Under the pieces are notes generated by a model. The model ran no database searches. It was not told where the DNA came from and saw only the letters and a program-made list of their open reading frames with translations. The position numbers and the translations under genes were made by a program. A DNA stretch of 26,578 bases from CAZLIC01 sp964559535 (lineage in GTDB: Bacteria > Pseudomonadota > Alphaproteobacteria > Rhodobacterales > Rhodobacteraceae), in the NCBI GenBank assembly GCA_964559535.1, contig CAZLIC010000065.1, forward strand, positions 1-26,578, written 5' to 3'. Positions 15,090-21,940 of this stretch are shown piece after piece. The number at the start of each line of letters is the position of its first letter. The stretch's first letter is position 1.

Positions 15090-16021
15090 CCGCCCTGGCG
15101 CGCCAGAGTGCCGATCACCGCCGCCAGCAGCTGCGCGGCCAGCATCGCACCCAGCCCGTCCACATCGCGCGCGGGCATGAATTCCACCATGTCGAAGGCC
15201 GCGATGCGCGCCTTGCCCGCCACGCCCTGCACCAGCGCCAGCACGTCCCAATAGGTCAGGCCGCCCGCCGTCCGGCCAATGGCCGCGGGCATTGCCGCCG
15301 GGTCCAGCGCATCGACGTCCAGACAGACCGCCACATCGGCGCCCTCGGGAATGGCTGCCAGCGCCGCCGCGATCCCGCCTGCCGCCACCTGCTGCGCGGT
15401 CACGAAGGTTGCCCCCCAGGCCCGGGCATCCGCCACGTCCTGCGGACGGGCCGACCCGGTGCCGCGCGCGCCCACCTGCACGATCCCGGCACAACCCGGC
15501 ATCTCGGACGCCCGTCGCATGGTGGACGAAAGCCCCCAGCGCTCGCCCCCCACCTCGTCGCGCCAGTCGATATGCGCATCGATCTGCAGAATGTGGAACG
15601 GCCGCCCGCGGCTGGACAAGGCCTGCAGCATGGGAATGGGCAGCGAATCGTCGCCCCCCAGCAGCACCGGCACGGCACCCGCCGCCAGCAGCCCCGCCAC
15701 CGCACCGCGCAGCCGGTCGCGGTTGCCTGCCGGGTCATCCGGCGCCACCGGCACGTCGCCGCAGTCCACCGCCCGCACGCCCGCAGGCAGCATCGGCCCG
15801 CCGATGTCCCAGTTGACATGCGCCAGGTTCGCGGCATAGGCCGCCCCCGCTGCACGGATCGCCGCCGCACCACCCGCGCAGTAGAACCCCACCGGATAGG
15901 GCGTGCAGCCGTCGGCCCCCAGAATGGCCACCTTCGCCCCCGGCGCCGCCAGATCGCCGCGCGGCAGTCCCATGAAGGTGTCGGCCATGCCGCCGCCGAA
16001 CATCTCGCCCAATGTCGCCAT
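15086..16021 (-). CDS. arginase/agmatinase family ureohydrolase with altered metal site
   Basis: The 311-residue protein has the ureohydrolase fold: GADGCTPYP near residue 36, GGDDSLPIP (122-130), IDAHIDWRD (147-155) and LDVDALDPAAMPA (234-246). These enzymes hydrolyse arginine, agmatine or related guanidino compounds using two manganese ions. Five of the six usual metal ligands are visible (Asp148, His150, Asp152, Asp235, Asp237). The first, normally His in GGxH, is Asp125 here. Some family members replace this His, so activity may remain with another metal or substrate. GGGGGG precedes the ATG at 16021; an upstream TTG falls inside the acpP terminator and is rejected. It overlaps the downstream hydrolase. 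The family is certain; the substrate is open. Confidence 0.88.
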   Translation of the reverse strand: MATLGEMFGGGMADTFMGLPRGDLAAPGAKVAILGADGCTPYPVGFYCAGGAAAIRAAGAAYAANLAHVNWDIGGPMLPAGVRAVDCGDVPVAPDDPAGNRDRLRGAVAGLLAAGAVPVLLGGDDSLPIPMLQALSSRGRPFHILQIDAHIDWRDEVGGERWGLSSTMRRASEMPGCAGIVQVGARGTGSARPQDVADARAWGATFVTAQQVAAGGIAAALAAIPEGADVAVCLDVDALDPAAMPAAIGRTAGGLTYWDVLALVQGVAGKARIAAFDMVEFMPARDVDGLGAMLAAQLLAAVIGTLARQGG

Positions 16022-16038
16022 GCCGCCCCCCAAGACGC

Positions 16039-16063
16039 AAAAGGGCGCCCGCAAGGGGCGCCC
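16039..16063 (-). terminator. intrinsic terminator downstream of acpP
   Basis: On the minus strand GGGCGCCC, loop CTTGC, GGGCGCCC is followed directly by TTTT. The 8-bp GC stem plus T-run is a good rho-independent terminator. It lies 38 bp after the acpP stop and 18 bp before the ureohydrolase ATG, separating the fatty acid genes from the downstream pair. Confidence 0.85.
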
Positions 16064-16101
16064 CGGATGCCATGTCAGCGCATCGGCCCCAGGCCCATGC
16101 T

Positions 16102-16338
16102 TCAGGCCTGCGCCTCGGATATGAACTTGACCGCGTCGCCGAAGGTCTGGATGGTTTCGGCGGCGTCGTCGGGGATCTCGATCCCGAACTCTTCCTCGAA
16201 GGCCATCACCAGTTCCACCGTGTCAAGGCTGTCGGCACCCAGGTCGTCGATGAACGAGGCGTTCTCGGTCACCTTGTCCTCTTCCACGCCCAGATGCTCG
16301 ACCACGATCTTCTTCACACGATCGGCAACGTCGCTCAT
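16102..16338 (-). CDS. acpP: acyl carrier protein
   Basis: The 78-residue acidic protein carries growing acyl chains in fatty acid synthesis. The phosphopantetheine attachment site is Ser37 in LGADSLDTVELVMAFEEEF, the exact family signature. The remainder (IPDDAAETIQTFGDAVKFI) is typical. GAGGACAGGAC lies in front of the ATG at 16338; codons upstream in the same frame are not part of the protein. It follows fabG by 129 bp with its own promoter, and a strong terminator lies downstream, fitting its very high expression. There is nothing unusual. Confidence 0.98.
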   Translation of the reverse strand: MSDVADRVKKIVVEHLGVEEDKVTENASFIDDLGADSLDTVELVMAFEEEFGIEIPDDAAETIQTFGDAVKFISEAQA

Positions 16339-16409
16339 GTCCTGTCCTCGTTTGTTGCAGGCCCCCCGGGCCCGATTGCATGCCAGTCCCGCCAAACGGG
16401 CCTCGGGCG

Positions 16410-16438
16410 CCTATAGCAAGCAGGGCGGGGCATGGCAA
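16410..16438 (-). promoter_or_regulatory. predicted sigma-70 promoter for acpP
   Basis: On the minus strand TTGCCA (16433-16438), a 17-bp spacer and TATAGG (16410-16415) match the -35 and -10 consensus at 5/6 and 4/6. It lies about 70 bp before the acpP ATG, consistent with separate strong expression of acpP. Confidence 0.6.
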
Positions 16439-16467
16439 ACGCTTTCCCGGCGCCCGTGCCGCCGCCG

Positions 16468-17205
16468 TCAGACCATCGCCATGCCGCCGTTCACATGCAG
16501 CGTGGCACCGGTCACATAGGCCGCCTCGGGCGAGGCCAGATACAGCACCGCCGCCGCAACCTCCTCGGCGGTGCCCATGCGGCCTGCCGGGATGTCCGCC
16601 ATCAGCCGGGCCTTCTGCTCGTCGTTCAGCTTGTCGGTCATCGCCGTGGCGATGAACCCCGGCGACACGGTGTTGACGGTGATGTTGCGGCTGGCCACCT
16701 CGGCCGCCAGCGATTTGGACATCCCCACCAGCCCGGCCTTGGCCGCCGCATAGTTCGCCTGCCCGGGGTTGCCGCCGGTGCCCACGATGGACCCGATGTT
16801 CACGATGCGGCCCCAGCGCGCCTTCATCATGGGCCGCAGCGCGGCGCGGCACAGGCGGAACGACGCGGTCAGGTTCACCGCGATCACCGCGTCCCAATCG
16901 GCATCCGACATCCGCATCATCAGCCCGTCCCGGGTGATGCCCGCGTTGTTCACCAGAATGTCGAAGGCGCCCATGGCCTCGCTCGCCTGTTTCACCAGCG
17001 CGTCCACCGCGGCCAGGTCCGACAGGTCGCAGGGCAGCACATGCGCCCGGCTGCCCAGGTCGCCCGCCAGGGCCTGCAACGGGTCCACCCGCGTGCCCGA
17101 AAGGCCCACCGTCGCCCCCGCCGCATGCAGCACCCGCGCCACGGCGGCACCAATGCCGCCCGATGCGCCGGTCACCAATGCGCATTTCCCTGTCAGATCG
17201 AACAT
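16468..17205 (-). CDS. fabG: 3-oxoacyl-ACP reductase FabG
   Basis: The 245-residue short-chain dehydrogenase reduces 3-oxoacyl-ACP with NADPH in fatty acid elongation. The nucleotide motif TGASGGIG is at residues 12-19, NNAG at 86-89, and the catalytic tetrad is Asn111, Ser139, Tyr152, Lys156 (NYAAAKAG). VSPGFIATAMTDKL and YVTGATLHVNGGMAMV at the end are FabG-like. GGGGG precedes the ATG at 17205. The order fabD-fabG-acpP on one strand is the usual fatty acid cluster. Length and every motif are normal. Confidence 0.97.
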   Translation of the reverse strand: MFDLTGKCALVTGASGGIGAAVARVLHAAGATVGLSGTRVDPLQALAGDLGSRAHVLPCDLSDLAAVDALVKQASEAMGAFDILVNNAGITRDGLMMRMSDADWDAVIAVNLTASFRLCRAALRPMMKARWGRIVNIGSIVGTGGNPGQANYAAAKAGLVGMSKSLAAEVASRNITVNTVSPGFIATAMTDKLNDEQKARLMADIPAGRMGTAEEVAAAVLYLASPEAAYVTGATLHVNGGMAMV

Positions 17206-17330
17206 TTTTCCCCCGCCCCAATCGCTTCCGCCGCCCTTATCAGGGCGTGCGGACCCGCACCATGTCCGTGCTAATGCGTCGGCAAATCCTTGCATACCTG
17301 CCGGTTAAGACATGGCTGATCGGCGCAGTG

Positions 17331-18284
17331 TCAGCCCAGCGCCGCCTTTGCCGCGGCCACATCCTCGGGGGTTCCCACGGCCAGCGTGCGCGCGTCCTTC
17401 GCGATGCGCCGGATCATTCCCGACAGCGCCTTGCCCGCGCCAACCTCCCAGAACTCGGCCACGCCTGCCCCGGCCATCATCGCCACGCTCTCGCGCCAGC
17501 GCACCGCCCCCGTCACCTGCGCCACCAGAAGGTCGCGGATGCGCGCAGGGTCCGACACGGGTTCGGCCAACACGTTGGACACCACCGGCACCACCGGCGC
17601 AACGATACGCACATCCGCCAGCGCCGCGGCCATCCGCTCGGCCGCGGGCTGCATCAGCGCGCAATGGAAAGGCGCGCTGACCGGCAAGAGGATAGCGCGT
17701 TTGGCGCCCCGCGCGCGGGCCAGGTCCAGCGCCCGTTCCACCGCCGCCTTGTGCCCGCTGATCACCACCTGCGCCGGGTCGTTGTCGTTCGCCGCCTGGC
17801 ACACCTCGCCCCCCGGACCCAGACGCGCGGCCTCGGCCGCCACCCCGGACGCCGCTGCAAGGTCCAGCCCCAGCAGTGCCGCCATCGCACCCACGCCCAC
17901 CGGCACCGCGTCCTGCATCGCCCGCCCGCGCAGCCGCAACAGCCGCGCGGTATCGGTCAGCGTCAGGGCGCCCGCCGCACACAGCGCCGAATACTCGCCC
18001 AGCGAATGCCCCGCCACCATCGCCGCCGTCCCCGCCAGCGGCATCCCTTCTGCCTCCAGCGCCCGCACGGCGGCCAGCGACATGGCCATCAGCGCGGGCT
18101 GCGCATTGGTGGTCAGGGTCAGCGTCTCGATGTCGCCTTCCCAGATCAGTGCCGACAGATTCTCGCCCAGCGCCTCATCCACCTCGTCAAACACCGCGCG
18201 TGCGGCGGGCCAGCCATCGGCCAGCGCCCGCCCCATGCCTACTGCCTGCGCCCCCTGCCCCGGAAACACGAACGCCCGCTGCAT
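17331..18284 (-). CDS. fabD: malonyl-CoA:ACP transacylase FabD
   Basis: The 317-residue enzyme moves malonyl from CoA to acyl carrier protein. FVFPGQGAQAVGMG starts the protein, the nucleophile is Ser94 in GHSLGEYSAL, and His207 in PVSAPFHCALM completes the active site. VGAMAALLGL and QVTGAVRWRESV are further family blocks. I chose the ATG at 18284, preceded by GGGGGG; two ATGs 12 and 15 bases upstream would add a few residues. The frame continues far upstream, but that part is an artefact of high GC and lies opposite the cytochrome gene. It begins the fatty acid cluster and is divergent from the b561-YceI gene. Confidence 0.96.
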   Translation of the reverse strand: MQRAFVFPGQGAQAVGMGRALADGWPAARAVFDEVDEALGENLSALIWEGDIETLTLTTNAQPALMAMSLAAVRALEAEGMPLAGTAAMVAGHSLGEYSALCAAGALTLTDTARLLRLRGRAMQDAVPVGVGAMAALLGLDLAAASGVAAEAARLGPGGEVCQAANDNDPAQVVISGHKAAVERALDLARARGAKRAILLPVSAPFHCALMQPAAERMAAALADVRIVAPVVPVVSNVLAEPVSDPARIRDLLVAQVTGAVRWRESVAMMAGAGVAEFWEVGAGKALSGMIRRIAKDARTLAVGTPEDVAAAKAALG

Positions 18285-18401
18285 CTTGCCCCCCATCATC
18301 CAGTTACCCCCACATATCGCGCGCGGCTGCCGCGCACAACGGCTGTGCGCCATGCCCGCTTTTCCGGGCGCCGCTCTGCGTCTAGCTTCATGCTGCCTCA
18401 T

Positions 18402-18447
18402 CTTTGCCGAAATACCCCGCGGGGGTCCGGGGGCGCGAAGCCCCCGG
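18402..18447. repeat. intergenic AT-core plus GC-hairpin element, copy B
   Basis: CTTTGCCGAAATACCCC, then GCGGGGGTCC, then a perfect inverted repeat CCGGGGGC-GCGAA-GCCCCCGG (18427-18447). It mirrors copy A at 1166-1209 in core, spacer and hairpin, and like A it ends about 30 bp before a plus-strand start codon, with a minus-strand gene starting on the other side. Confidence 0.6.
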
Positions 18448-18476
18448 CGTTGTCCGCCGAACCGAAGGCCCTCACG

Positions 18477-19688
18477 ATGTCCCTGACCAACACCCCGCGA
18501 AGCTATGGCGCCGTCGCCCGCACCCTGCACTGGCTGACCGCGCTCCTCATCCTGACCGCCATTCCGCTCGGCCTGATCGCATCGGACCTCCCTTACGACA
18601 CGACCGAAGCGCTGGCGCAGAAGGCGCAGACCTTCAGCCTGCACAAGACCGTGGGGGTTGCCGCCTTTGCTGTGGCGGTCCTGCGCATCCTCTGGGCGCT
18701 GACGCAGGCCCGCCCCGTGCCCATCCACCCCGACCGCCGCTGGGAAACCCGGCTGGCGGACCTGGTGCACTGGTCGCTTTACATCGCGCTGGTGGCCGTG
18801 CCGCTGTCGGGCTGGATTGAACACGCGGCCACCACCGGCTTTGCCCCCATTCTGTGGCCGCTGGGGCAGGACCTTCCGTTCATTCCGAAATCCGAAGCCC
18901 TGGCGCACACGATGGCCGGTGTGCACGAGCTGTTCGGCAAGGTTCTGATCGCCTCGATCCTGTTGCACATCGCCGGGGCGCTGAAGCATGCGGTGGTTGA
19001 CCGCGACGGCACGCTGGCACGCATGGTTCGCGGCACGCCGTCCCCGGCGCGGCCCACACCTGCCCGACACGGGCGCGGCCCGGCCGTGGCAGCGCTGGTT
19101 CTCTATCTGGCCGGTGCCGGGGCGGTGCTGGGCCTGGGCGGCACGGCCGGGACGCCCGCCGCACCGTCCCCCGCCGTGGCTGCCGTGGCTGCCGCGCCGA
19201 CAGCCGGGGCGGATTCCTGGCAGGTGCAGGAAGGCCGTGTCGAGTTCACCTTCCGACAGATGGGCGCAGGCGTGCGGGGCAAGTTCGGCGCTTTCGCGGC
19301 CGAGATCCGCTTTGATCCGGGCACCGGCACGGGGCACACGACGGTCACGCTGGACATGGCGTCGCTGACAGTCGGGTCGGTGACGGCGCAGGCGCGGGAA
19401 GCCGACTACTTCGACATCGCCGGTCACCCGACGGCCATCTTTGCTGGCAAAATCCGGCCGGACGGCGCGGCGCATGTCGTGGACGGCACGCTGACGCTGA
19501 AGGGCAAGGCGATGCCGGTCAAGCTGCCGTTCACCCTGCAAATCGACGGGGACAGCGCCACGGCCACCGGCAAGGTGACGCTGGACCGGCGCGATTTCGG
19601 GATCGGTGCCGGGCAGTCAGATGACGAGACACTGGGCTTCGACGTGCAGGTCGAGATCGCCCTGACGGCAATTCGCCCGGCCGGATGA
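18477..19688 (+). CDS. cytochrome b561 - YceI fusion protein
   Basis: The 403-residue protein joins two domains. Residues 1-190 are a bacterial cytochrome b561 (CybB/YodB-like) with four membrane helices and likely heme ligands His18 (TLHW), His56 (SLHKTVG), His150 (GVHELFG) and His164 (LLHIAG). A fifth helix at about 203-222 leads through an Ala/Pro linker into a YceI domain from about 246 (WQVQEGRVEFTFRQMGAGVRGKFG, ADYFDIAGHPTAIF, VKLPFTLQIDG, RRDFGIGAGQSDDETLG). YceI folds as a lipocalin-like barrel that binds isoprenoids such as ubiquinone-type chains, so the fusion may link quinone to b-type heme. No strong ribosome binding site is visible. It converges on a separate yceI gene. Confidence 0.88.
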   Translation: MSLTNTPRSYGAVARTLHWLTALLILTAIPLGLIASDLPYDTTEALAQKAQTFSLHKTVGVAAFAVAVLRILWALTQARPVPIHPDRRWETRLADLVHWSLYIALVAVPLSGWIEHAATTGFAPILWPLGQDLPFIPKSEALAHTMAGVHELFGKVLIASILLHIAGALKHAVVDRDGTLARMVRGTPSPARPTPARHGRGPAVAALVLYLAGAGAVLGLGGTAGTPAAPSPAVAAVAAAPTAGADSWQVQEGRVEFTFRQMGAGVRGKFGAFAAEIRFDPGTGTGHTTVTLDMASLTVGSVTAQAREADYFDIAGHPTAIFAGKIRPDGAAHVVDGTLTLKGKAMPVKLPFTLQIDGDSATATGKVTLDRRDFGIGAGQSDDETLGFDVQVEIALTAIRPAG

Positions 19689-19700
19689 CGGGCAAGCCAA

Positions 19701-19728
19701 AGGGGCCGTTCCCGAAGGAACGGCCCCT
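19701..19728. terminator. bidirectional hairpin between two converging yceI-type genes
   Basis: AGGGGCCGTTCC, loop CGAA, GGAACGGCCCCT is a perfect 12-bp stem, 13 bp past the fusion gene stop and 23 bp before the stop of the opposing gene. A classic T-run is missing on both sides, but stem strength and position fit a shared terminator. Confidence 0.75.
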
Positions 19729-19750
19729 GAAGCCGGGTCTTCGGAAAGCC

Positions 19751-20323
19751 TTACTCCGCCTTCATCGCCTCGACCGAGATCATGATCGAGACCTCGTCGC
19801 CGACGAAGGGCGCGAAGTTGCCCACGTTGAAGTCGCTGCGCAGCACCTTGGTGGTGGCGTTGAACCCGGCCCAGGGCTTGCCTTCCATCGGGTGGTCCAT
19901 CGTCTGCGTCATCGCGGCGTCCAGCACCACCGGCTTGGTCACGCCGTTGATCGTCAGGTCGCCGGTGATCCTGGCCGTGGTCTCGCCCGTCACTTCGATG
20001 CCGGTCGAGGCAAAGGTGACCATCTCGTCATCCGTGGCGCCGAAGAAATCGGGCGACATGAGATGGTCAAAGCGCGCCTGCCAGCCGGTCAGCATGGTCT
20101 TGACCGGGAACGAAACCATGACGCTCGACGCTGCGGGATTTTCCTTGTCCCACGAGATCTGCCCGTCGAAGCCCGCGAACATTCCGTAGCTGGTCGAGAA
20201 GCCGAGGTGGCTGTAGCTGAACACGATCTGGCTGTGGCCGGGGTCCAGCTTCCAGGTTTCGGCGGCAAAGGCGGGGGCAGACAGGGCCGCAACCAGTGCG
20301 GCGGCAGACAGCAGGCGATTCAT
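19751..20323 (-). CDS. periplasmic YceI family protein
   Basis: The 190-residue protein has a Sec signal peptide (residues 1-20, LLSAAALVAALSAPAFA-AE). One YceI barrel follows: WKLDPGHSQIVFSYSHLGFSTSYGMF at the N-terminus, FFGATDDEMVTFASTGIEV in the middle, and LRSDFNVGNFAPFVGDEVSIMISVEAMK at the end. YceI-like proteins bind long isoprenoid or lipid chains in the periplasm. The start at 20323 is the natural beginning of the signal peptide. It converges with the b561-YceI fusion, which carries a second YceI domain. A promoter and a palindrome lie upstream in the region shared with rpsF. Confidence 0.93.
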   Translation of the reverse strand: MNRLLSAAALVAALSAPAFAAETWKLDPGHSQIVFSYSHLGFSTSYGMFAGFDGQISWDKENPAASSVMVSFPVKTMLTGWQARFDHLMSPDFFGATDDEMVTFASTGIEVTGETTARITGDLTINGVTKPVVLDAAMTQTMDHPMEGKPWAGFNATTKVLRSDFNVGNFAPFVGDEVSIMISVEAMKAE

Positions 20324-20374
20324 GCGGACACTCCGTATGGGGATGAAGACCCGCGAAGTTTTCGGCCAAAGCCG

Positions 20375-20403
20375 ATTGTGCGCAATTCCGCAGAACCGAA
20401 CAA
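20375..20403 (-). promoter_or_regulatory. possible promoter of the yceI gene
   Basis: On the minus strand TTGTTC (20398-20403), a 17-bp spacer and CACAAT (20375-20380) form a plausible -35/-10 pair (3/6 and 4/6 matches). It lies about 52 bp before the yceI ATG. The -35 half lies within the palindrome at 20398-20412. Confidence 0.4.
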
Positions 20404-20412
20404 GTTTTGTTC
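20398..20412. promoter_or_regulatory. operator-like palindrome GAACAA-GTT-TTGTTC
   Basis: A perfect 6-bp inverted repeat with a 3-bp centre sits in the shared yceI/rpsF upstream region and overlaps the predicted -35 box of yceI. Its symmetry and AT-richness, in GC-rich surroundings, suit a dimeric repressor site. The regulator is unknown. Confidence 0.45.
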
Positions 20413-20449
20413 ACCCTCTCACATCACAGGCGCGTCAGGCCGATGCCGC

Positions 20450-20477
20450 TTGCGCCGCCCGCGCGCATCGCTATAAG
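20450..20477 (+). promoter_or_regulatory. predicted sigma-70 promoter of rpsF-rpsR-rplI
   Basis: TTGCGC (20450-20455), a 16-bp spacer and TATAAG (20472-20477) resemble the housekeeping consensus (4/6 and 5/6). Transcription would start near 20484, leaving a leader of about 95 bases before rpsF. Confidence 0.6.
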
Positions 20478-20520
20478 GCCGCATCCCCTGCAAGACCCAT
20501 GAACCGGCGCAGCCTCTCGT

Positions 20521-20549
20521 GGACGGGCCGCAGGGGGGATGGCCCGTCC
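20521..20549 (+). promoter_or_regulatory. leader hairpin upstream of rpsF
   Basis: GGACGGGCC and GGCCCGTCC form a perfect 9-bp stem around an 11-base G-rich loop (GCAGGGGGGAT), followed by TTT, 28 bp before the rpsF ATG. It could be an autoregulatory S6:S18 binding leader, as known in other bacteria, or an attenuator. I could not match the known S6:S18 motif base by base. Confidence 0.5.
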
Positions 20550-20577
20550 TTTGAAGCCGCCTGAAAAAGGACCGCAC

Positions 20578-21030
20578 ATGCCGCTGTACGAGCATGTCTT
20601 CATCGCGCGCCAGGATCTGGCGAACGCGCAGGCCGAAGCCCTGATGGACCACTTCTCTTCTGTCCTGTCCGACAACGGCGGCGCCGTGGTCGAAAAGGAA
20701 TACTGGGGGGTCAAGACCATGGCCTACCGCATCAACAAGAACCGCAAGGGCCACTATGCCTTCCTGCGCTCGAACGCGCCGTCCGCGGCGGTGCAGGAAA
20801 TGGAACGCCTGATGCACCTGCACGAAGACGTGCTACGCGTGCTGACCGTGAAGGTCGACAAGCACGGCGAGGGCCCCTCGGTGCAGATGCAGAAGCGCGA
20901 TGACCGCGAAGAGCGCGGCGATCGTGGCGACCGCCCCGACCGCGGCCCGCGGCCCGACCGCCCCTCGTTCGGCGACCGTGACCGCGGCGGCGACCGTGGC
21001 GGGTTCGGCGGCGGCGACCGCCGTCGTTGA
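20578..21030 (+). CDS. rpsF: 30S ribosomal protein S6
   Basis: The 150-residue protein is S6, which pairs with S18 on the platform of the small subunit. MPLYEHVFIARQDL and YWGVKTMAYRINKNRKGHYAFL are the conserved core, with VLRVLTVKVDK ending the fold. The C-terminal tail (about residues 108-150) is extended and strongly charged with RGD/RGG-type repeats (DRGDRPDRGPRPDRP, then Gly/Arg). It is longer than in E. coli, which is typical of alphaproteobacteria. AAAGGA lies upstream of the ATG at 20578. It is first in the rpsF-rpsR-rplI operon. Confidence 0.97.
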   Translation: MPLYEHVFIARQDLANAQAEALMDHFSSVLSDNGGAVVEKEYWGVKTMAYRINKNRKGHYAFLRSNAPSAAVQEMERLMHLHEDVLRVLTVKVDKHGEGPSVQMQKRDDREERGDRGDRPDRGPRPDRPSFGDRDRGGDRGGFGGGDRRR

Positions 21031-21059
21031 TGCGCAGGCAGAAGAAAGGATCGTAAGAC

Positions 21060-21287
21060 ATGGCCACGAAACCGTTTTTCCGCCGCCGCAAGGTCTGCCC
21101 GTTCTCGGGAGACAATGCCCCGGCGATCGACTACAAGGACACCCGCCTGCTGCAGCGCTATATCAGCGAACGCGGCAAGATCGTGCCCGCCCGCATTACC
21201 GCGGTGTCGTCCAAGAAGCAGCGCGAACTGGCCGCGGCCATCAAGCGCGCCCGCTTCCTGGCGCTGCTGCCTTATGCCGTGAAGTGA
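21060..21287 (+). CDS. rpsR: 30S ribosomal protein S18
   Basis: The 75-residue basic protein binds 16S rRNA together with S6. FFRRRKVCPFSGD, IDYKDTRLLQRYISERGKIVPARIT and the LAAAIKRARFLALLPY end are unmistakable S18 blocks. The single Cys in KVCPF is usual. It is 29 bp after rpsF and 13 bp before rplI on the same strand. GAAAGGA lies before the ATG at slightly long spacing. Length is normal. Confidence 0.98.
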   Translation: MATKPFFRRRKVCPFSGDNAPAIDYKDTRLLQRYISERGKIVPARITAVSSKKQRELAAAIKRARFLALLPYAVK

Positions 21288-21300
21288 GGGGGACACACAC

Positions 21301-21873
21301 ATGCAAGTGATCCTTCTTGAGCGCGTGGCCAAGCTTGGCCAGATGGGCGAAGTGGTGAACGTCAAGGACGGCTACGCGCGCAACTTCCTGTTGCCGCAGG
21401 GCAAGGCGCTGCGCGCCACCGACGCCAACGTGAAGTCGTTCGAGACGCGCAAGGCGCATCTCGAGGCGCAGAACCTGGAAACCAAGCGCGAAGCGCAGGC
21501 AGCAGCCGCCAAGCTGGACGGGCAGATCTTCGTGGTGATTCGCTCGGCGTCCGAAGCGGGCGCGCTGTACGGCTCGGTCACCGCACGCGATGCGGCCGAT
21601 GCGGCCGCTTTGGCCGGATTCCAGGTGCACCGCAACCAGGTGACCCTGGACCGTCCGATCAAGGACCTGGGCATGCACGGCGTGACCGTGCTGCTGCACC
21701 CCGAAGTCACCGCGAAGGTTCGCCTGAACGTGGCCCGCACCGTGGAAGAAGCGGCGCTGCAGGCCTCGGGCAAGTCGATCCAGGAACTGGCGGCGGAAGA
21801 GGAAGCGGCAGCCGAGTTCGAGATCTCGGAGCTGTTCGACGACATCGGCGGCGCCACCGCGCAGCCGGACTGA
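21301..21873 (+). CDS. rplI: 50S ribosomal protein L9
   Basis: The 190-residue protein binds 23S rRNA near the L1 stalk. MQVILLERVAKLGQMGEVVNVKDGYARNFLLPQGKALRAT is the conserved N-terminal domain. A long helix (residues 42-80) leads to the C-terminal domain (GALYGSVTARDAADAA, IKDLGMHGVTVLLHPEV). An acidic tail (AAEEEAAAEFEISELFDDI) extends it beyond the about 150 residues of E. coli L9, as in other alphaproteobacteria. GAGGGGG precedes the ATG. It ends the operon and is followed by a strong terminator. Confidence 0.97.
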   Translation: MQVILLERVAKLGQMGEVVNVKDGYARNFLLPQGKALRATDANVKSFETRKAHLEAQNLETKREAQAAAAKLDGQIFVVIRSASEAGALYGSVTARDAADAAALAGFQVHRNQVTLDRPIKDLGMHGVTVLLHPEVTAKVRLNVARTVEEAALQASGKSIQELAAEEEAAAEFEISELFDDIGGATAQPD

Positions 21874-21896
21874 CAAGAGCCGGAACCGGCAGACAG

Positions 21897-21925
21897 GGGG
21901 CCGCGCGGGAACACCGCGCGGCCCC
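21897..21925. terminator. terminator after the rpsF-rpsR-rplI operon
   Basis: GGGGCCGCGCGG, loop GAACA, CCGCGCGGCCCC forms a perfect 12-bp stem ending in TT on the plus strand, 23 bp after the rplI stop. A CAGAC/GTCTG pair further out could extend it. It also faces the end of the converging sulfotransferase gene and may serve both. Confidence 0.8.
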
Positions 21926-21940
21926 TTGGCAGTCTGTGAG

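Noticed and set aside
16022..16054. Upstream TTG start for the ureohydrolase
   Set aside because: The codon lies in the acpP terminator; the ATG at 16021 has a G-rich ribosome binding site and a natural N-terminus.
20398..20412. LexA (SOS) box at the GAACAA palindrome
   Set aside because: The alphaproteobacterial LexA site is a direct GTTC-N7-GTTC repeat; this site is an inverted repeat GAAC-N7-GTTC, so it does not fit.
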